Shown here: in pieces, positions 44,882-53,211 of the stretch | Numbering within the stretch: position 1 is the stretch's first letter | Layout: each line of letters begins with the position of its first letter | NCBI GenBank assembly: GCA_017512725.1 | Contig: JAFWEW010000032.1 | Location: 124,001 to 188,000, forward strand | Direction: 5' to 3' | DNA: 64,000 bases | Source of the DNA: Solobacterium sp. | GTDB taxonomy: Bacteria; Bacillota_I; Bacilli_A; Erysipelotrichales; Erysipelotrichaceae | Made by a program: the position numbers and the translations under genes | Notes under the pieces: model-generated | Databases searched by the model: none | What the model was told of the DNA's origin: nothing | The model's input: the letters and a program-made list of their open reading frames with translations, nothing else

Positions 44882-46191
44882 GCGAGATTGAACGCTATGA
44901 TTCCCGGATGCAGGAGCTGCTCGGGGAACGCTATAACGAATACTTAAAAGCGATGACCCTGCCGCCCGTACGCGGCATCCGGATCAATACGCTGAAAATG
45001 GACAACCAGCCGATCCCGGGTCTTTGCCGGAAGCCATCCCCTTATGCAGTAAACGGATGGATCGCAGAAGAAGGAATGATCGGAAACCGGAACGAATATT
45101 TCAGCGGATGTATTTATTCCCAGGAGCCCAGTGCTTCCTTTGCGGTAACCGCGATGGATCTGAAACCGGGCATGAAGGTGCTGGATCTCTGTGCAGCACC
45201 AGGATCCAAGAGTACCCAGATTGCAGAAGCACTGCAGAATCAGGGCCTGCTTGTGGCAAATGAAATTATTCCTTCACGGGCAAAGATTCTGAAAGAAAAC
45301 ATTGAGCGCCACGGCGCCTGCAATGTCATCATTACAAACAACGATCCCAAGGAAGTCGCATTGGTCTTTCCGGCGTATTTTGATGCAGTGCTCTGTGATG
45401 CGCCATGTTCCGGTGAAGGCATGTTCCGTAAGAACCCGGAAGCGAAAAGCGAATGGTCACCGGAAGCGGTGTCGGCCTGTGCCAGAAGGCAGGCTGCCAT
45501 TCTGGAGGAAGCCGTCAAATGTCTGAAACCCGAAGGCATTCTTGTATACAGTACCTGTACGTTTTCACCGGAAGAGAATGAACAGAACGTAAAGACACTG
45601 CTCGAACAGCACCCCGAACTCGAACTTCTTCCAATTGACCATGCCGGAGGAAAACCGGGCCTGCCGTTCTTTGAAGGCAGTGAAAACTGCCGGCGGATTT
45701 ATCCAATGGAGGAAGGGGAAGGCCATTTTGTCGCAAAGCTTCGGAAACAGGATCGTGAAACAGCAGAACTGAGACTGCCGCTGTTGAAAAGCGATCCGGT
45801 TCCAAAGGAAGTGAACCACTTTCTGGATGCGCATCTTTCCCGCAGCTTTTCATATCTGTATGTAAAGCATGACACCGTTTATGGAGGAATGGCTCCGTTT
45901 ATCGATGTCCGGCCTCTGAAGCTCATCCGTCACCAGGTACCTCTCGGCACGCTGAAACATGGCCGGTTCGAGCCGAGCCATGCCCTTGTCATGAATTCCT
46001 TTGCCGCATTTTCTCCATCCGCTGAGCTTACAGAAGAAGAACTGCAGCGCTACCGCAGGGGAGAAGTATTGCAGAAATCCTGTGAAAAGGGATGGACTGC
46101 GGTTACGGTTCAGCACCATGCCATCGGGCTTGCCAAAAGCGACGGAACAATATTGAAAAACCATTACCCGAAAGCATTTCGGATCCGATAG
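44878..46191 (+). CDS. RsmF/NOL1-type rRNA cytosine-5 methyltransferase
   Basis: The 437-residue protein has the SAM motif 'LDLCAAPGSKSTQIAEAL', motif IV 'CDAPCSGEGMFRKNP' with the releasing Cys, and motif VI 'YSTCTFSPEENE' with the nucleophilic Cys. An N-terminal cap and a C-terminal PUA-like region (from about 290) make it the RsmF/YebU type that methylates 16S rRNA. It starts in an ATGA overlap with ribF, which ties it to the tRNA/ribosome gene set. Confidence 0.93.
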   Translation: MSEIERYDSRMQELLGERYNEYLKAMTLPPVRGIRINTLKMDNQPIPGLCRKPSPYAVNGWIAEEGMIGNRNEYFSGCIYSQEPSASFAVTAMDLKPGMKVLDLCAAPGSKSTQIAEALQNQGLLVANEIIPSRAKILKENIERHGACNVIITNNDPKEVALVFPAYFDAVLCDAPCSGEGMFRKNPEAKSEWSPEAVSACARRQAAILEEAVKCLKPEGILVYSTCTFSPEENEQNVKTLLEQHPELELLPIDHAGGKPGLPFFEGSENCRRIYPMEEGEGHFVAKLRKQDRETAELRLPLLKSDPVPKEVNHFLDAHLSRSFSYLYVKHDTVYGGMAPFIDVRPLKLIRHQVPLGTLKHGRFEPSHALVMNSFAAFSPSAELTEEELQRYRRGEVLQKSCEKGWTAVTVQHHAIGLAKSDGTILKNHYPKAFRIR

Positions 46192-46198
46192 GAGTTTT

Positions 46199-47581
46199 AT
46201 GGAACTTGATCTGTTTCAGTTTATCGATGAAACAATTGAACTGTATGACCTGCATAAGGCGGGTTTTGAATATGCCGAATCGGTACTCTGTCAGTTTTTT
46301 GAACATCTGAAAGCACAGAGTTCCACGGATATCGTTGCGGTGCATTCCCGGGTCAAAAGCCGTGACAGCCTGCGGGAGAAACTGCTGCGCAACAAGTTTT
46401 ACCTGCAGTGCAAAGAACCGATCGATGCGATCAATTCCCTGTCGGATATTGTCGGCATTACCTTGGAGTGCCGGTTCATCCGCAATGAAGCAGAACTGTA
46501 TCATGGACTGATGAGAGATTTCAGTGAGCCCAATGAAGACGGTTATGCGATCTGCCTGCAGAACCCGGACATTCTTCTGAACCTCGGCATGCCGCAGCCG
46601 CAACTGCAGCGCAACGGCTTTGCGATCTACCGGCTCGACGGCAAATACCGCTTCAACGATCTCTATATCGGCTTTGAACTTCAGATCAAGTCGCTGGTTC
46701 ACCGCTTCTGGAGTGAGATCGAACATGAAGTCGTCTATAAGAATCAGGAAATGGTCCGGAACGCACGGTTCATGAAACAGATGCTCAGTTCCATCCGGGA
46801 CAGCCTTGATGTAGTGGACCATCAGCTGGAAACCGTCTATACGGAAATGATGATGGAATCCCGGGAAGCGGAGATCGGAATGGATGAAAGGACCTTCAAA
46901 TCCATGGTCTCTTCCTCATTAAATGAGCTGTTCATCCGGAAGATGAAAGAATCGGTCGGGTTCAGTACCAGCTTCAAAAATGATTCCGAGATGCTGGCAC
47001 AGTATATCTACATTACGAATTTCCTTTACAGCAGCAACCCTGAAGTCAAAATGGTGGAATTCCTGGAGACACTCCATCAGCTTGCAGTATCCAAAATTGA
47101 TTTCCGGGTCAAACTCGTTCCGAACCGTACTATTGAACCGAAAAATGAATTTGTCCGGGTGCTTTCGGAATACTATATCAGTGTCATGAATGTGGATTTT
47201 GAATGGCACGCATTCTTTATGATCCTGACCTGTCTGGAAAGCGGAAATGTATATGAAGATATCCTGCGGTTCACCTCGGTTGTCCATACACTGCTCATCC
47301 AGCCGCAGTGGTATTCCGAACGGTTCGCATTCTGGAACAAAGAAGATGCGGCCAAGGCAAGGCAGTTCTATGAAACGGCATTTGCCAAAGCGCTTGCAGA
47401 GTCTGACAATATACATATGATTCACGAGACGTATCTTCTGAAACTGATGAACTGGTTCTGGGCGATGATCTCTAACGCAGAAGAGACCTACAACTGTTAT
47501 GATGATATAGAAGCAGCCAGCGAACAGATCGAATCGCTGTTTGTGAGAAATGTGAGAGGTATCCTGAAAAATGAACGATAA
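46199..47581 (+). CDS. RelA/SpoT synthetase-like protein with long helical C-terminus
   Basis: The 460-residue product has, in its first 190 residues, the order of a (p)ppGpp synthetase domain. This consists of 'HSRVKSRDSLREKL', 'LSDIVGITLECRF' with the conserved Asp, and Glu160-Leu-Gln162 in 'FELQIKS' followed by 'FWSEIEHEVVYK'. The usual GYR..H segment is not clear; 'NGFAIYRL' may replace it. The remaining 270 residues are helical with no known ACT, TGS or HD domain. It may be an alarmone synthetase or a divergent relative with another product. It follows the methyltransferase by 7 bp and overlaps a 48-codon ORF. Confidence 0.65.
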   Translation: MELDLFQFIDETIELYDLHKAGFEYAESVLCQFFEHLKAQSSTDIVAVHSRVKSRDSLREKLLRNKFYLQCKEPIDAINSLSDIVGITLECRFIRNEAELYHGLMRDFSEPNEDGYAICLQNPDILLNLGMPQPQLQRNGFAIYRLDGKYRFNDLYIGFELQIKSLVHRFWSEIEHEVVYKNQEMVRNARFMKQMLSSIRDSLDVVDHQLETVYTEMMMESREAEIGMDERTFKSMVSSSLNELFIRKMKESVGFSTSFKNDSEMLAQYIYITNFLYSSNPEVKMVEFLETLHQLAVSKIDFRVKLVPNRTIEPKNEFVRVLSEYYISVMNVDFEWHAFFMILTCLESGNVYEDILRFTSVVHTLLIQPQWYSERFAFWNKEDAAKARQFYETAFAKALAESDNIHMIHETYLLKLMNWFWAMISNAEETYNCYDDIEAASEQIESLFVRNVRGILKNER

Positions 47582-47717
47582 AGAAACTAAACAGAATCGT
47601 AAGGAAAAAGAGGAAACAATCAACTTATCGCAGCTGCTGAATATCAGCGGCGGAAAAAACACCAAGGAACTTTATAACGAAGAAGAAGTAACGGAGATTT
47701 TTAACAGGAAGTCGTAA
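47571..47717 (+). CDS. Small 48-residue hypothetical protein
   Basis: The short frame overlaps the end of the synthetase-like gene by 11 bp and has GAGAGGT about 10 bp before its ATG. The peptide is very polar, with Lys/Glu-rich ends and a 'NLSQLLNISGG' centre, no signal peptide and no membrane segment. It would be translated by coupling. I know no family for it and cannot show it is a real gene; its compact overlap is the main support. Confidence 0.4.
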   Translation: MNDKETKQNRKEKEETINLSQLLNISGGKNTKELYNEEEVTEIFNRKS

Positions 47718-47762
47718 GCAGCGGAGCGGTCCTTAAGACTGTCCTCCGATTTCAGTGAACGT

Positions 47763-49517
47763 ATGGGCAAAGAGAAAAAAGAACGCAGGAAGCGTTCTCT
47801 AGAAAATAAGGCATTCTGGTTTATCCTGATCAGCGCACTGGTCCTTGTTTTGATCATTGTGCCTTTTGAGCTGGTCATGCATGCCTATACGATCATGGTC
47901 AACTATAACCGCGAATCGAAACAGGATCTTGCGTATGCGGTTTCTCTGATCGATGAGGAATATCTGGAAAATCTGTATGCCGAAACCAAGAAACGGTATG
48001 AGGCGACACCAGAGGAACTGAAACAGCAGGAGTTTACAGATGATTACCGGAATATCTTTATTGATCTGGTGGATGACCAGTTCCTGGATTACCGTGAAAT
48101 CCTTGTGAAGTGCAGGGAACAGAAAAAACTCGTCAATGTTTATCTGATCCTGCTGGATGAAAAAAAGGAACGCTTTGTATTTGTTCTGGACGGCGACAAG
48201 CCGGAGTATGCCTATCTTCCGGGTCAGTGGCTATCCAATGAAAACGGTGAGATTGAATCGTTTGACAAGATTCGTGACATTGAAAATTCCAACTGGAAGC
48301 TTTCCATTACCTATGGCAAATTAAGCGGCTTTACCGCTACGAACTATTATGACATTACGGATACCAAAGGCAATCAGATCGGTTACGGGGTCATTGATTT
48401 TGACGTCAACGATTTCTTCAACAAACTGTTTGATTTCCTGAAAGTTTATATCCCGTTCCTGGTTGCGATTCTCTTCCTCGGTGCAAACCGTATCTCAAAG
48501 ATCGTAAAGAAATCCATCATCGTACCGGTCGATGCCCTGGCTGCCAGTGCCAAGACCTATACGGCCCGTGATAAAGTCAATGACAGCGGTGCTACGGATT
48601 ATTTCTCTGCCGTAAATATCAATACGGATGATGAGATCGAAGAACTCTGGAGAGCCATGGTCAACATGGAAGAAGACATGAATGATACCATGCAGAGGAT
48701 CCGTGAAGTCACTGAGGAAAAACTGGAACTGAAGAACCGTCAGGAGCGGATCCAGAATGAGCTCTCGATTGCCACAAGGATTCAGGAAGGCATTCTGCCG
48801 TCGGTATTCCCGCCGTTCCCGGAACGGAAGGAATTTGATATCTATGCCTCGATGGTACCGGCACTTGAAGTCGGAGGCGACTTCTACGACTTCTTCCTGA
48901 TCGATGAAGATCATCTCGGTATTGTCATGGCGGATGTCTCCGGCAAGGGGATTTCCGGTGCGCTCTTCATGGTCATTTCCAAGACCCTGATTCAGAATGA
49001 AACGATGATCAATCACGGTCAGCCGTCCAAAGTGCTTTCAATCGTCAATCAGCGTCTGCTGGAAGGCAACGAAGCAGAAATGTTCGTTACCGTCTGGCTG
49101 GGCATCCTGACAATCTCTACCGGTGAAATCGTATATGTGGATGCCGGTCATGAATATCCGGCGATTGCACACCAGAACGGCAGATTTGAACTCTTCAAGG
49201 ATGTGCACGGCATGCCGGTTGCTGCACTGGAGACAACCAAGTTCCGGGAAGGAACCATACAGCTGCTGCCTGGAGATACCATGTATCTCTATACGGACGG
49301 TGTCACGGATGCCAACAATCCTGCCAAGGAACGCTTTGATACCGACCGAATGCTGGATGCACTGAACATCAACCCCAATGGAACGGTCAAGGAAATCAAT
49401 GACAATGTCCATCATGCGATCCGTGAATTCATGCAGGATGAGCCGCCGTTTGATGATACGACGATGCTGGTATTCCGCTACAGCGGACCGGATAAAGGGA
49501 GTAGTCAACCGGAGTAA
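47763..49517 (+). CDS. Membrane-bound PP2C-type serine phosphatase (RsbU/SpoIIE family)
   Basis: The 584-residue protein has a membrane helix near residues 18-42, an extracytoplasmic sensor of about 175 residues, a second membrane helix near 222-242, a HAMP-like linker, a coiled coil (310-345), and a PP2C phosphatase domain. The last carries 'ALEVGGDFYDFFLIDEDH', 'ADVSGKGISGALFM' and 'DGVTDANN', whose Asp residues bind metals. Such proteins dephosphorylate anti-anti-sigma factors in sigma-B-like pathways. No rsbV/rsbW-like pair is in the window. An extracellular signal is likely but unknown. Confidence 0.88.
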   Translation: MGKEKKERRKRSLENKAFWFILISALVLVLIIVPFELVMHAYTIMVNYNRESKQDLAYAVSLIDEEYLENLYAETKKRYEATPEELKQQEFTDDYRNIFIDLVDDQFLDYREILVKCREQKKLVNVYLILLDEKKERFVFVLDGDKPEYAYLPGQWLSNENGEIESFDKIRDIENSNWKLSITYGKLSGFTATNYYDITDTKGNQIGYGVIDFDVNDFFNKLFDFLKVYIPFLVAILFLGANRISKIVKKSIIVPVDALAASAKTYTARDKVNDSGATDYFSAVNINTDDEIEELWRAMVNMEEDMNDTMQRIREVTEEKLELKNRQERIQNELSIATRIQEGILPSVFPPFPERKEFDIYASMVPALEVGGDFYDFFLIDEDHLGIVMADVSGKGISGALFMVISKTLIQNETMINHGQPSKVLSIVNQRLLEGNEAEMFVTVWLGILTISTGEIVYVDAGHEYPAIAHQNGRFELFKDVHGMPVAALETTKFREGTIQLLPGDTMYLYTDGVTDANNPAKERFDTDRMLDALNINPNGTVKEINDNVHHAIREFMQDEPPFDDTTMLVFRYSGPDKGSSQPE

Positions 49518-49552
49518 AACAGGTATAATTAGTAAACGTGAGGATATAACCT

Positions 49553-49873
49553 ATGGATTATGTAGTATTGAAGAAAGACGCCGGCAGCGGCATGATCGCA
49601 ATCAGCAAATCGGTATTCCAGGCAATTGCCGAGATTACAATGCAGGACATTGAGAATATCGTTCATACACCGACATCCTTTTCCAAAAAGACGCTTTCAG
49701 TCCACGTATCGGACAACCAGCTGAAGATCGAAGCGGATGTACGGGTGAAATACGGAGCGAATGTCTCGGAGACCTGCGGTCTTGTACAGTCGAAGATCTA
49801 TGAGAACATCGTCTTCATGACCGGATACAAACCCAGTGATGTACGAGTCAATGTTACAGGGTTTGAGATTTAA
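49553..49873 (+). CDS. Asp23/Gls24 family protein (second copy)
   Basis: The 106-residue protein shows the Asp23 pattern 'GMIAISKSVFQAIAEITMQD' followed by a beta-rich core ending 'SDVRVNVTGFEI'. It is a paralogue of the protein at 6327. A TATAAT at 49524 and a GAGGAT ribosome-binding site give it its own start. Its position after a stress phosphatase suggests an envelope or stress role. Confidence 0.85.
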   Translation: MDYVVLKKDAGSGMIAISKSVFQAIAEITMQDIENIVHTPTSFSKKTLSVHVSDNQLKIEADVRVKYGANVSETCGLVQSKIYENIVFMTGYKPSDVRVNVTGFEI

Positions 49874-49915
49874 TTCGCTGTAAAACTATATTAAGAAAAG
49901 TTTTTTAATTTCCTA

Positions 49916-49945
49916 TTGACTTTCAGTTGATGGGGCAGGTAAGAT
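49916..49945 (+). promoter_or_regulatory. Promoter of infC-rpmI-rplT
   Basis: TTGACT (49916-49921), an 18-bp spacer and TAAGAT (49940-49945) precede a leader of about 135 nt. Confidence 0.55.
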
Positions 49946-49951
49946 AGCAGA

Positions 49952-50068
49952 GGTAAACGGAAAGCAGAAGCACCGCTTCTCACCCGAGTGTCCCAAGGGA
50001 CCTGGGTACCATGCCGGATATAGTATGTATTCGATATGGCAGGTGCGGTTTCTGTACCTGCTTTTGTT
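49952..50068 (+). promoter_or_regulatory. Attenuator leader of infC operon (L20-leader type)
   Basis: The leader has an early hairpin (AGAAGC-ACC-GCTTCT), a TGCC/GGCA stem, and a terminator-like hairpin GCAGGT...ACCTGC (50039-50061) followed by TTTTGTTT, all before the infC ribosome-binding site. AGAA-GCACC of the first hairpin can also pair with GGTGC-TTCT inside the terminator, which would act as an antiterminator. In Firmicutes this operon is regulated by binding of L20 to its leader, so this is the likely role. The exact consensus could not be tested. Confidence 0.6.
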
Positions 50069-50085
50069 TACGCAGGAGGTAATGC

Positions 50086-50628
50086 TTGAAGTATATTAAA
50101 CCGAAACGGAATGTACCGGAAGAACTGGTAAATGAAAACATCAAATTTCATGAAGTACTCGTAATTGGCCCGAATGGCGATCAGCTTGGGGTCATGGACC
50201 GCAGAACTGCCATTCAGACTGCACAGGATCAGGGACTTGATCTGTATTGTGTTGCGCCGAATGCAAAGCCGCCCGTTTGTAAGATACTCGATTTCGGACG
50301 ATATCACTTCAATGAGCAGAAGAAAGCTCGTGAAGCCAAAAAAAAGCAGCATACGACTGAGATCAAGCCGCTTCGTCTCTCCCCGGTCATCGATCAGCAT
50401 GACTTTGAAACCAAGCTGAAACAGGCCAGAAAGTGGATGGAAGAAGGGCAGAAGGTCAAGATCGACATGCGCTTCCGCGGACGTATGATTACCCGCAAGG
50501 AAGTCGGTGAAGCTGTCATGAACAAGTTCATTGAACAGATTTCCGATCTTGCAGAAGTGACCAAACAGCCGAATATGGAAGGCAACACGATGTCTGTTGT
50601 ATTGTCTCCCAGAAAGAATAAGCAGTAA
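50086..50628 (+). CDS. infC: Translation initiation factor IF-3
   Basis: The 180-residue protein has the IF-3 N-terminal domain ('VLVIGPNGDQLGVMDRRTAI'), the basic linker and the C-terminal domain ('VKIDMRFRGRMITRKEVGE'). It checks start codons on the 30S subunit. The start is TTG with a perfect AGGAGG upstream; infC is a gene known for rare start codons, which it regulates in other bacteria. It begins the operon with rpmI and rplT. Confidence 0.97.
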   Translation: MKYIKPKRNVPEELVNENIKFHEVLVIGPNGDQLGVMDRRTAIQTAQDQGLDLYCVAPNAKPPVCKILDFGRYHFNEQKKAREAKKKQHTTEIKPLRLSPVIDQHDFETKLKQARKWMEEGQKVKIDMRFRGRMITRKEVGEAVMNKFIEQISDLAEVTKQPNMEGNTMSVVLSPRKNKQ

Positions 50629-50642
50629 TGGAGGATTGTTAA

Positions 50643-50864
50643 ATGAAGGCAAAGGCTAAGAAACCCAAGAAGATCCGGATGAAGACAAAAAAGACCTTCG
50701 CAAAGCGCGTTAAGGTTACTGGTACCGGAGAGCTGAGACGGGGACACAACTATGTATCTCATTTCGCAGCGAACAAGTCCCACAAGCAGAAGAAGCACCT
50801 GGGCAAGGCAACACTGATGAGCAAGAGTGACGTCAAGCGTGACCGTCAGCTTCTTCAGGGTTAA
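50643..50864 (+). CDS. rpmI: 50S ribosomal protein L35
   Basis: The 73-residue, strongly basic protein has the L35 body 'KTKKTFAKRVKVTGTGELRR' and 'ANKSHKQKKHLGKATLM'. It is a little longer than the usual 65 residues because of an N-terminal Lys/Pro stretch. It lies between infC and rplT as expected, with GGAGG ahead of the ATG. Confidence 0.97.
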   Translation: MKAKAKKPKKIRMKTKKTFAKRVKVTGTGELRRGHNYVSHFAANKSHKQKKHLGKATLMSKSDVKRDRQLLQG

Positions 50865-50880
50865 TTAAGGGAGGCACAAA

Positions 50881-51237
50881 ATGAGAGTAAAAGGATCTAC
50901 ACCGACACGTAACCGTCGTAAAAAAGTACTGAAGCTTGCCAAGGGTTATTTCGGTTCCAAGCATCTGCTTTACCGGACAGCCAATGAGCAGGTAATGCAT
51001 TCCTTGAAGTACAGCTACATCGGACGCAAGCAGACAAAGCGTGACATGCGCAAGCTCTGGATTGCCCGCATCAACGCAGCTGCACGCATGAATGACCTCA
51101 GCTACAGCAAGCTGATGCATGGTCTCAAGGTTGCCAACGTCAATGTGAACCGCAAGATGCTGAGCGAAATTGCGATTCATGACGAGAAGGCATTCACAGA
51201 TCTCTGTGATACTGCAAAGAAAGCACTTGCGGCTTAA
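50881..51237 (+). CDS. rplT: 50S ribosomal protein L20
   Basis: The 118-residue protein has the L20 signature '[20 protein letters not shown]' and '[20 protein letters not shown]'. It binds 23S rRNA early in assembly, and in Firmicutes it also represses its own operon through the infC leader. GGGAGG precedes the ATG. It is the last protein gene of the operon. Confidence 0.97.
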   Translation: MRVKGSTPTRNRRKKVLKLAKGYFGSKHLLYRTANEQVMHSLKYSYIGRKQTKRDMRKLWIARINAAARMNDLSYSKLMHGLKVANVNVNRKMLSEIAIHDEKAFTDLCDTAKKALAA

Positions 51238-51251
51238 GAAATTTCGGATAT

Positions 51252-51278
51252 AATTAAGAAGCTGTCAGCTTCTTAATT
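51252..51278 (+). terminator. 13-bp perfect palindrome between rplT and tRNA-Glu
   Basis: AATTAAGAAGCTG and CAGCTTCTTAATT form a 13-bp repeat with a one-base centre just 3 bp before the tRNA. It lacks a long T-run. It may stop the rplT transcript, or be a processing site that frees the tRNA. A TATAAT at 51249 overlaps it. Confidence 0.45.
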
Positions 51279-51280
51279 CT

Positions 51281-51354
51281 GGCATGTTGGTGAAGCGGCT
51301 TAACACACTGCCCTCTCAAGGCAGCATTCACGGGTTCGAATCCCGTACATGTCA
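51281..51354 (+). tRNA. tRNA-Glu (anticodon CTC)
   Basis: The cloverleaf is complete: acceptor GGCATGT/ACATGTC with one G-U pair, a D arm, anticodon stem CTGCC/GGCAG with loop CTCTCAA, and the T arm CGGGTTCGAATCCCG. The anticodon CTC reads GAG (Glu). The CCA end is not encoded. It matches the Firmicutes tRNA-Glu pattern. Confidence 0.93.
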
Positions 51355-51357
51355 CTG

Positions 51358-51385
51358 AAGGTATGCCTTAACGGTATGCCTTTTT
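51358..51385 (+). terminator. Intrinsic terminator after tRNA-Glu
   Basis: AAGGTATGCC pairs with GGTATGCCTT (two G-U pairs) around TTAAC and runs into TTTTT. Confidence 0.75.
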
Positions 51386-51424
51386 CATTGAGAAAACAGT
51401 TATACTTTTATAGGGAAAGAGCGA

Positions 51425-51943
51425 ATGAATACAGAACTTCTGCTGTCACAGGCACATGCATTGTACCGAACGATCACCGAAACACTGATCCATCAGGAAC
51501 AGACCATTACAACGATGGAAAGCTGCACCTGCGGCCTGATCGCTTCTTTGATCAGTGATACGGAAGGTTCTTCTGCCGTGCTGAAAGGGGCATTTGTCAC
51601 GTATTCCAATACTGCCAAAACTGCCCGCGGGGTGCCGGAAGAAGTAATCGAACAGTATGGCGTTTATTCCAAAGAAACAGCCTTATGCATGGCAGAAGCA
51701 GCCCGGAAAGCCTATCCTTCAGACTATGCGATAGGGATTACCGGAAGCTTCTCCAATGTGGATCCGAATAATTCTGACAGTGTGCCGGGAATGGTATTCT
51801 GTGCCGTGATTTCGGATACGGAAGCAGATGTGTTTTCGTTTGAACTGCCGTTACTGCCGGATCGCTTTTCCTGCAAGCTTTCTGCGGCTGTAACCGTTGG
51901 TGAGCATCTTCTTGCCCTGTTTGTAAAAACACAGAACGACTGA
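51425..51943 (+). CDS. CinA C-terminal family protein (NMN amidohydrolase type)
   Basis: The 172-residue protein is a stand-alone CinA C-terminal domain, known in PncC as nicotinamide mononucleotide amidohydrolase. It shows 'TTMESCTCGLIASLISDTEG' and 'GAFVTYSNTAKTA', then 'AIGITGSFSNVDPNN'. The full-length CinA N-terminal (MoaB-like) part is missing, which is common. A ribosome-binding site GGGAAAGAG precedes the ATG. Confidence 0.85.
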   Translation: MNTELLLSQAHALYRTITETLIHQEQTITTMESCTCGLIASLISDTEGSSAVLKGAFVTYSNTAKTARGVPEEVIEQYGVYSKETALCMAEAARKAYPSDYAIGITGSFSNVDPNNSDSVPGMVFCAVISDTEADVFSFELPLLPDRFSCKLSAAVTVGEHLLALFVKTQND

Positions 51944-51969
51944 TTTGATACATCCGGAAGGAGGGTTTC

Positions 51970-53199
51970 ATGCCTTATACGTTTCATACCGATACTGATC
52001 CAAAGCGGTTCCGGGAATTTGTGCTGAACAGTGACCAGAATACACTGTTTCAGAACCCGGAATGGGCTCTTGTGAAAGAAGACAGCTGGAACAGTATTAT
52101 TGCCAGCGTTACCGAAAATGGAGAGATGGTTGCAGCGGCACTGATCCTCATCCGTCCGATCGTATTCGGGAAGACCATGTTTTATATTCCCCGCGGACCT
52201 GTCATGGACTGGCATAATCAGAGTCTGGTCACCTTTATGCTGGACCATCTGAAGGAACTTGCCCGTAAGAACCATGCGATGGTCCTGCGTTTTGACCCGT
52301 ATGTGATTTACCGCCAGTACGATATCAAAGAAAAAGACCAGGAGCACCCGGCTCAGAATGAGGATGTAATCGCATTTCTGAAGCAGTATGGGGCGGAACA
52401 CAAGGGCTTTACCAAACGCATTGAAGAGGCGACCCAGCCAAGATACAACATCATCATGAAGGTGGATGACAGCTGGAAGGACCGTCTGATCAAAAATACA
52501 AGACAGTCGATCCGTACTGCCGAAAAGCGCGGTGCCGAATGTTTTGAAGGCCCGGAGTATATCCCGGATCTCAGAACCGCACTGCATTTTACGGAAACCC
52601 GGCAGGGGATCGTATTGCGCAGTGAGGCGTATTTCCGCCGCATGGCAGAGGTCTATAAAGATCATTGCATCGTGATGATCGCAAAGCTGAATTTTGCCCG
52701 GGAGGCAGAGCGGCTGAACCGTGACCTGAGCGAAACAGAAGAACAGCTTGCCAAGGCACAGTCGAAAAAGGAAACCGCAAGACTTGAAAAGCAGATTGAA
52801 AATGACAGGGCTGAATTGGAACGGATCGAAGAATACCGGAAGAATGAATCCGGGGATGAAGTTGTATTATGCGGCAAGATGGTCATCTTCAATGAAAAAC
52901 GCATGGAGTTTGTCTACATGGGCAATAATACAAACTATATGCGTGTCCGCGCCAATTACTGGCTCTATTCGAAATGCCTGGAACGCTGCCAGGAGCTTGG
53001 AATCGAAGTCTGCAGTTTCGGCGGTGTTGAAGGGACACTGGATGACGGTCTGACGCAGTTCAAGAGTGCCTGGCCGGTCGAAGTGGAAGAGATGATCGGA
53101 GAGTTCAATATCGTTCTCGATCCGCTGCTCTACCGTATCTTCACCGATGTCTATCCGCTTCTGCTGAAGACTGCCGCAAAACTTCGCAGCAAACATTAA
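51970..53199 (+). CDS. FemX/FemAB-type peptidoglycan branch ligase
   Basis: The 409-residue protein has the paired GNAT-like folds of the Fem family, with 'SDQNTLFQNPEWALVKED'-type N-terminal text, 'FYIPRGPVMDW' and 'YEK/YWLYSKCLERCQELG' regions. A coiled-coil insert (about 240-280, with 'LSETEEQLAKAQSKKE') matches the helical arm of FemA. Fem enzymes add amino acids from aminoacyl-tRNA to lipid II. A strong GGAAGGAGGG precedes the ATG. A paralogue lies on the opposite strand at 53963. Confidence 0.88.
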   Translation: MPYTFHTDTDPKRFREFVLNSDQNTLFQNPEWALVKEDSWNSIIASVTENGEMVAAALILIRPIVFGKTMFYIPRGPVMDWHNQSLVTFMLDHLKELARKNHAMVLRFDPYVIYRQYDIKEKDQEHPAQNEDVIAFLKQYGAEHKGFTKRIEEATQPRYNIIMKVDDSWKDRLIKNTRQSIRTAEKRGAECFEGPEYIPDLRTALHFTETRQGIVLRSEAYFRRMAEVYKDHCIVMIAKLNFAREAERLNRDLSETEEQLAKAQSKKETARLEKQIENDRAELERIEEYRKNESGDEVVLCGKMVIFNEKRMEFVYMGNNTNYMRVRANYWLYSKCLERCQELGIEVCSFGGVEGTLDDGLTQFKSAWPVEVEEMIGEFNIVLDPLLYRIFTDVYPLLLKTAAKLRSKH

Positions 53200-53211
53200 T
53201 CGGAGTATCCC

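Noticed and set aside
47600..47660. Second double-glycine leader in the 48-codon ORF
   Set aside because: The ISGG sits in a polar peptide but without the Leu and Val spacing of a leader, and the remaining core is long and charged.
51358..51382. Direct repeat GGTATGCC twice after tRNA-Glu as an attachment site
   Set aside because: With G-U pairs the two copies form a terminator stem with a T-run, and no integrase or foreign island is near.
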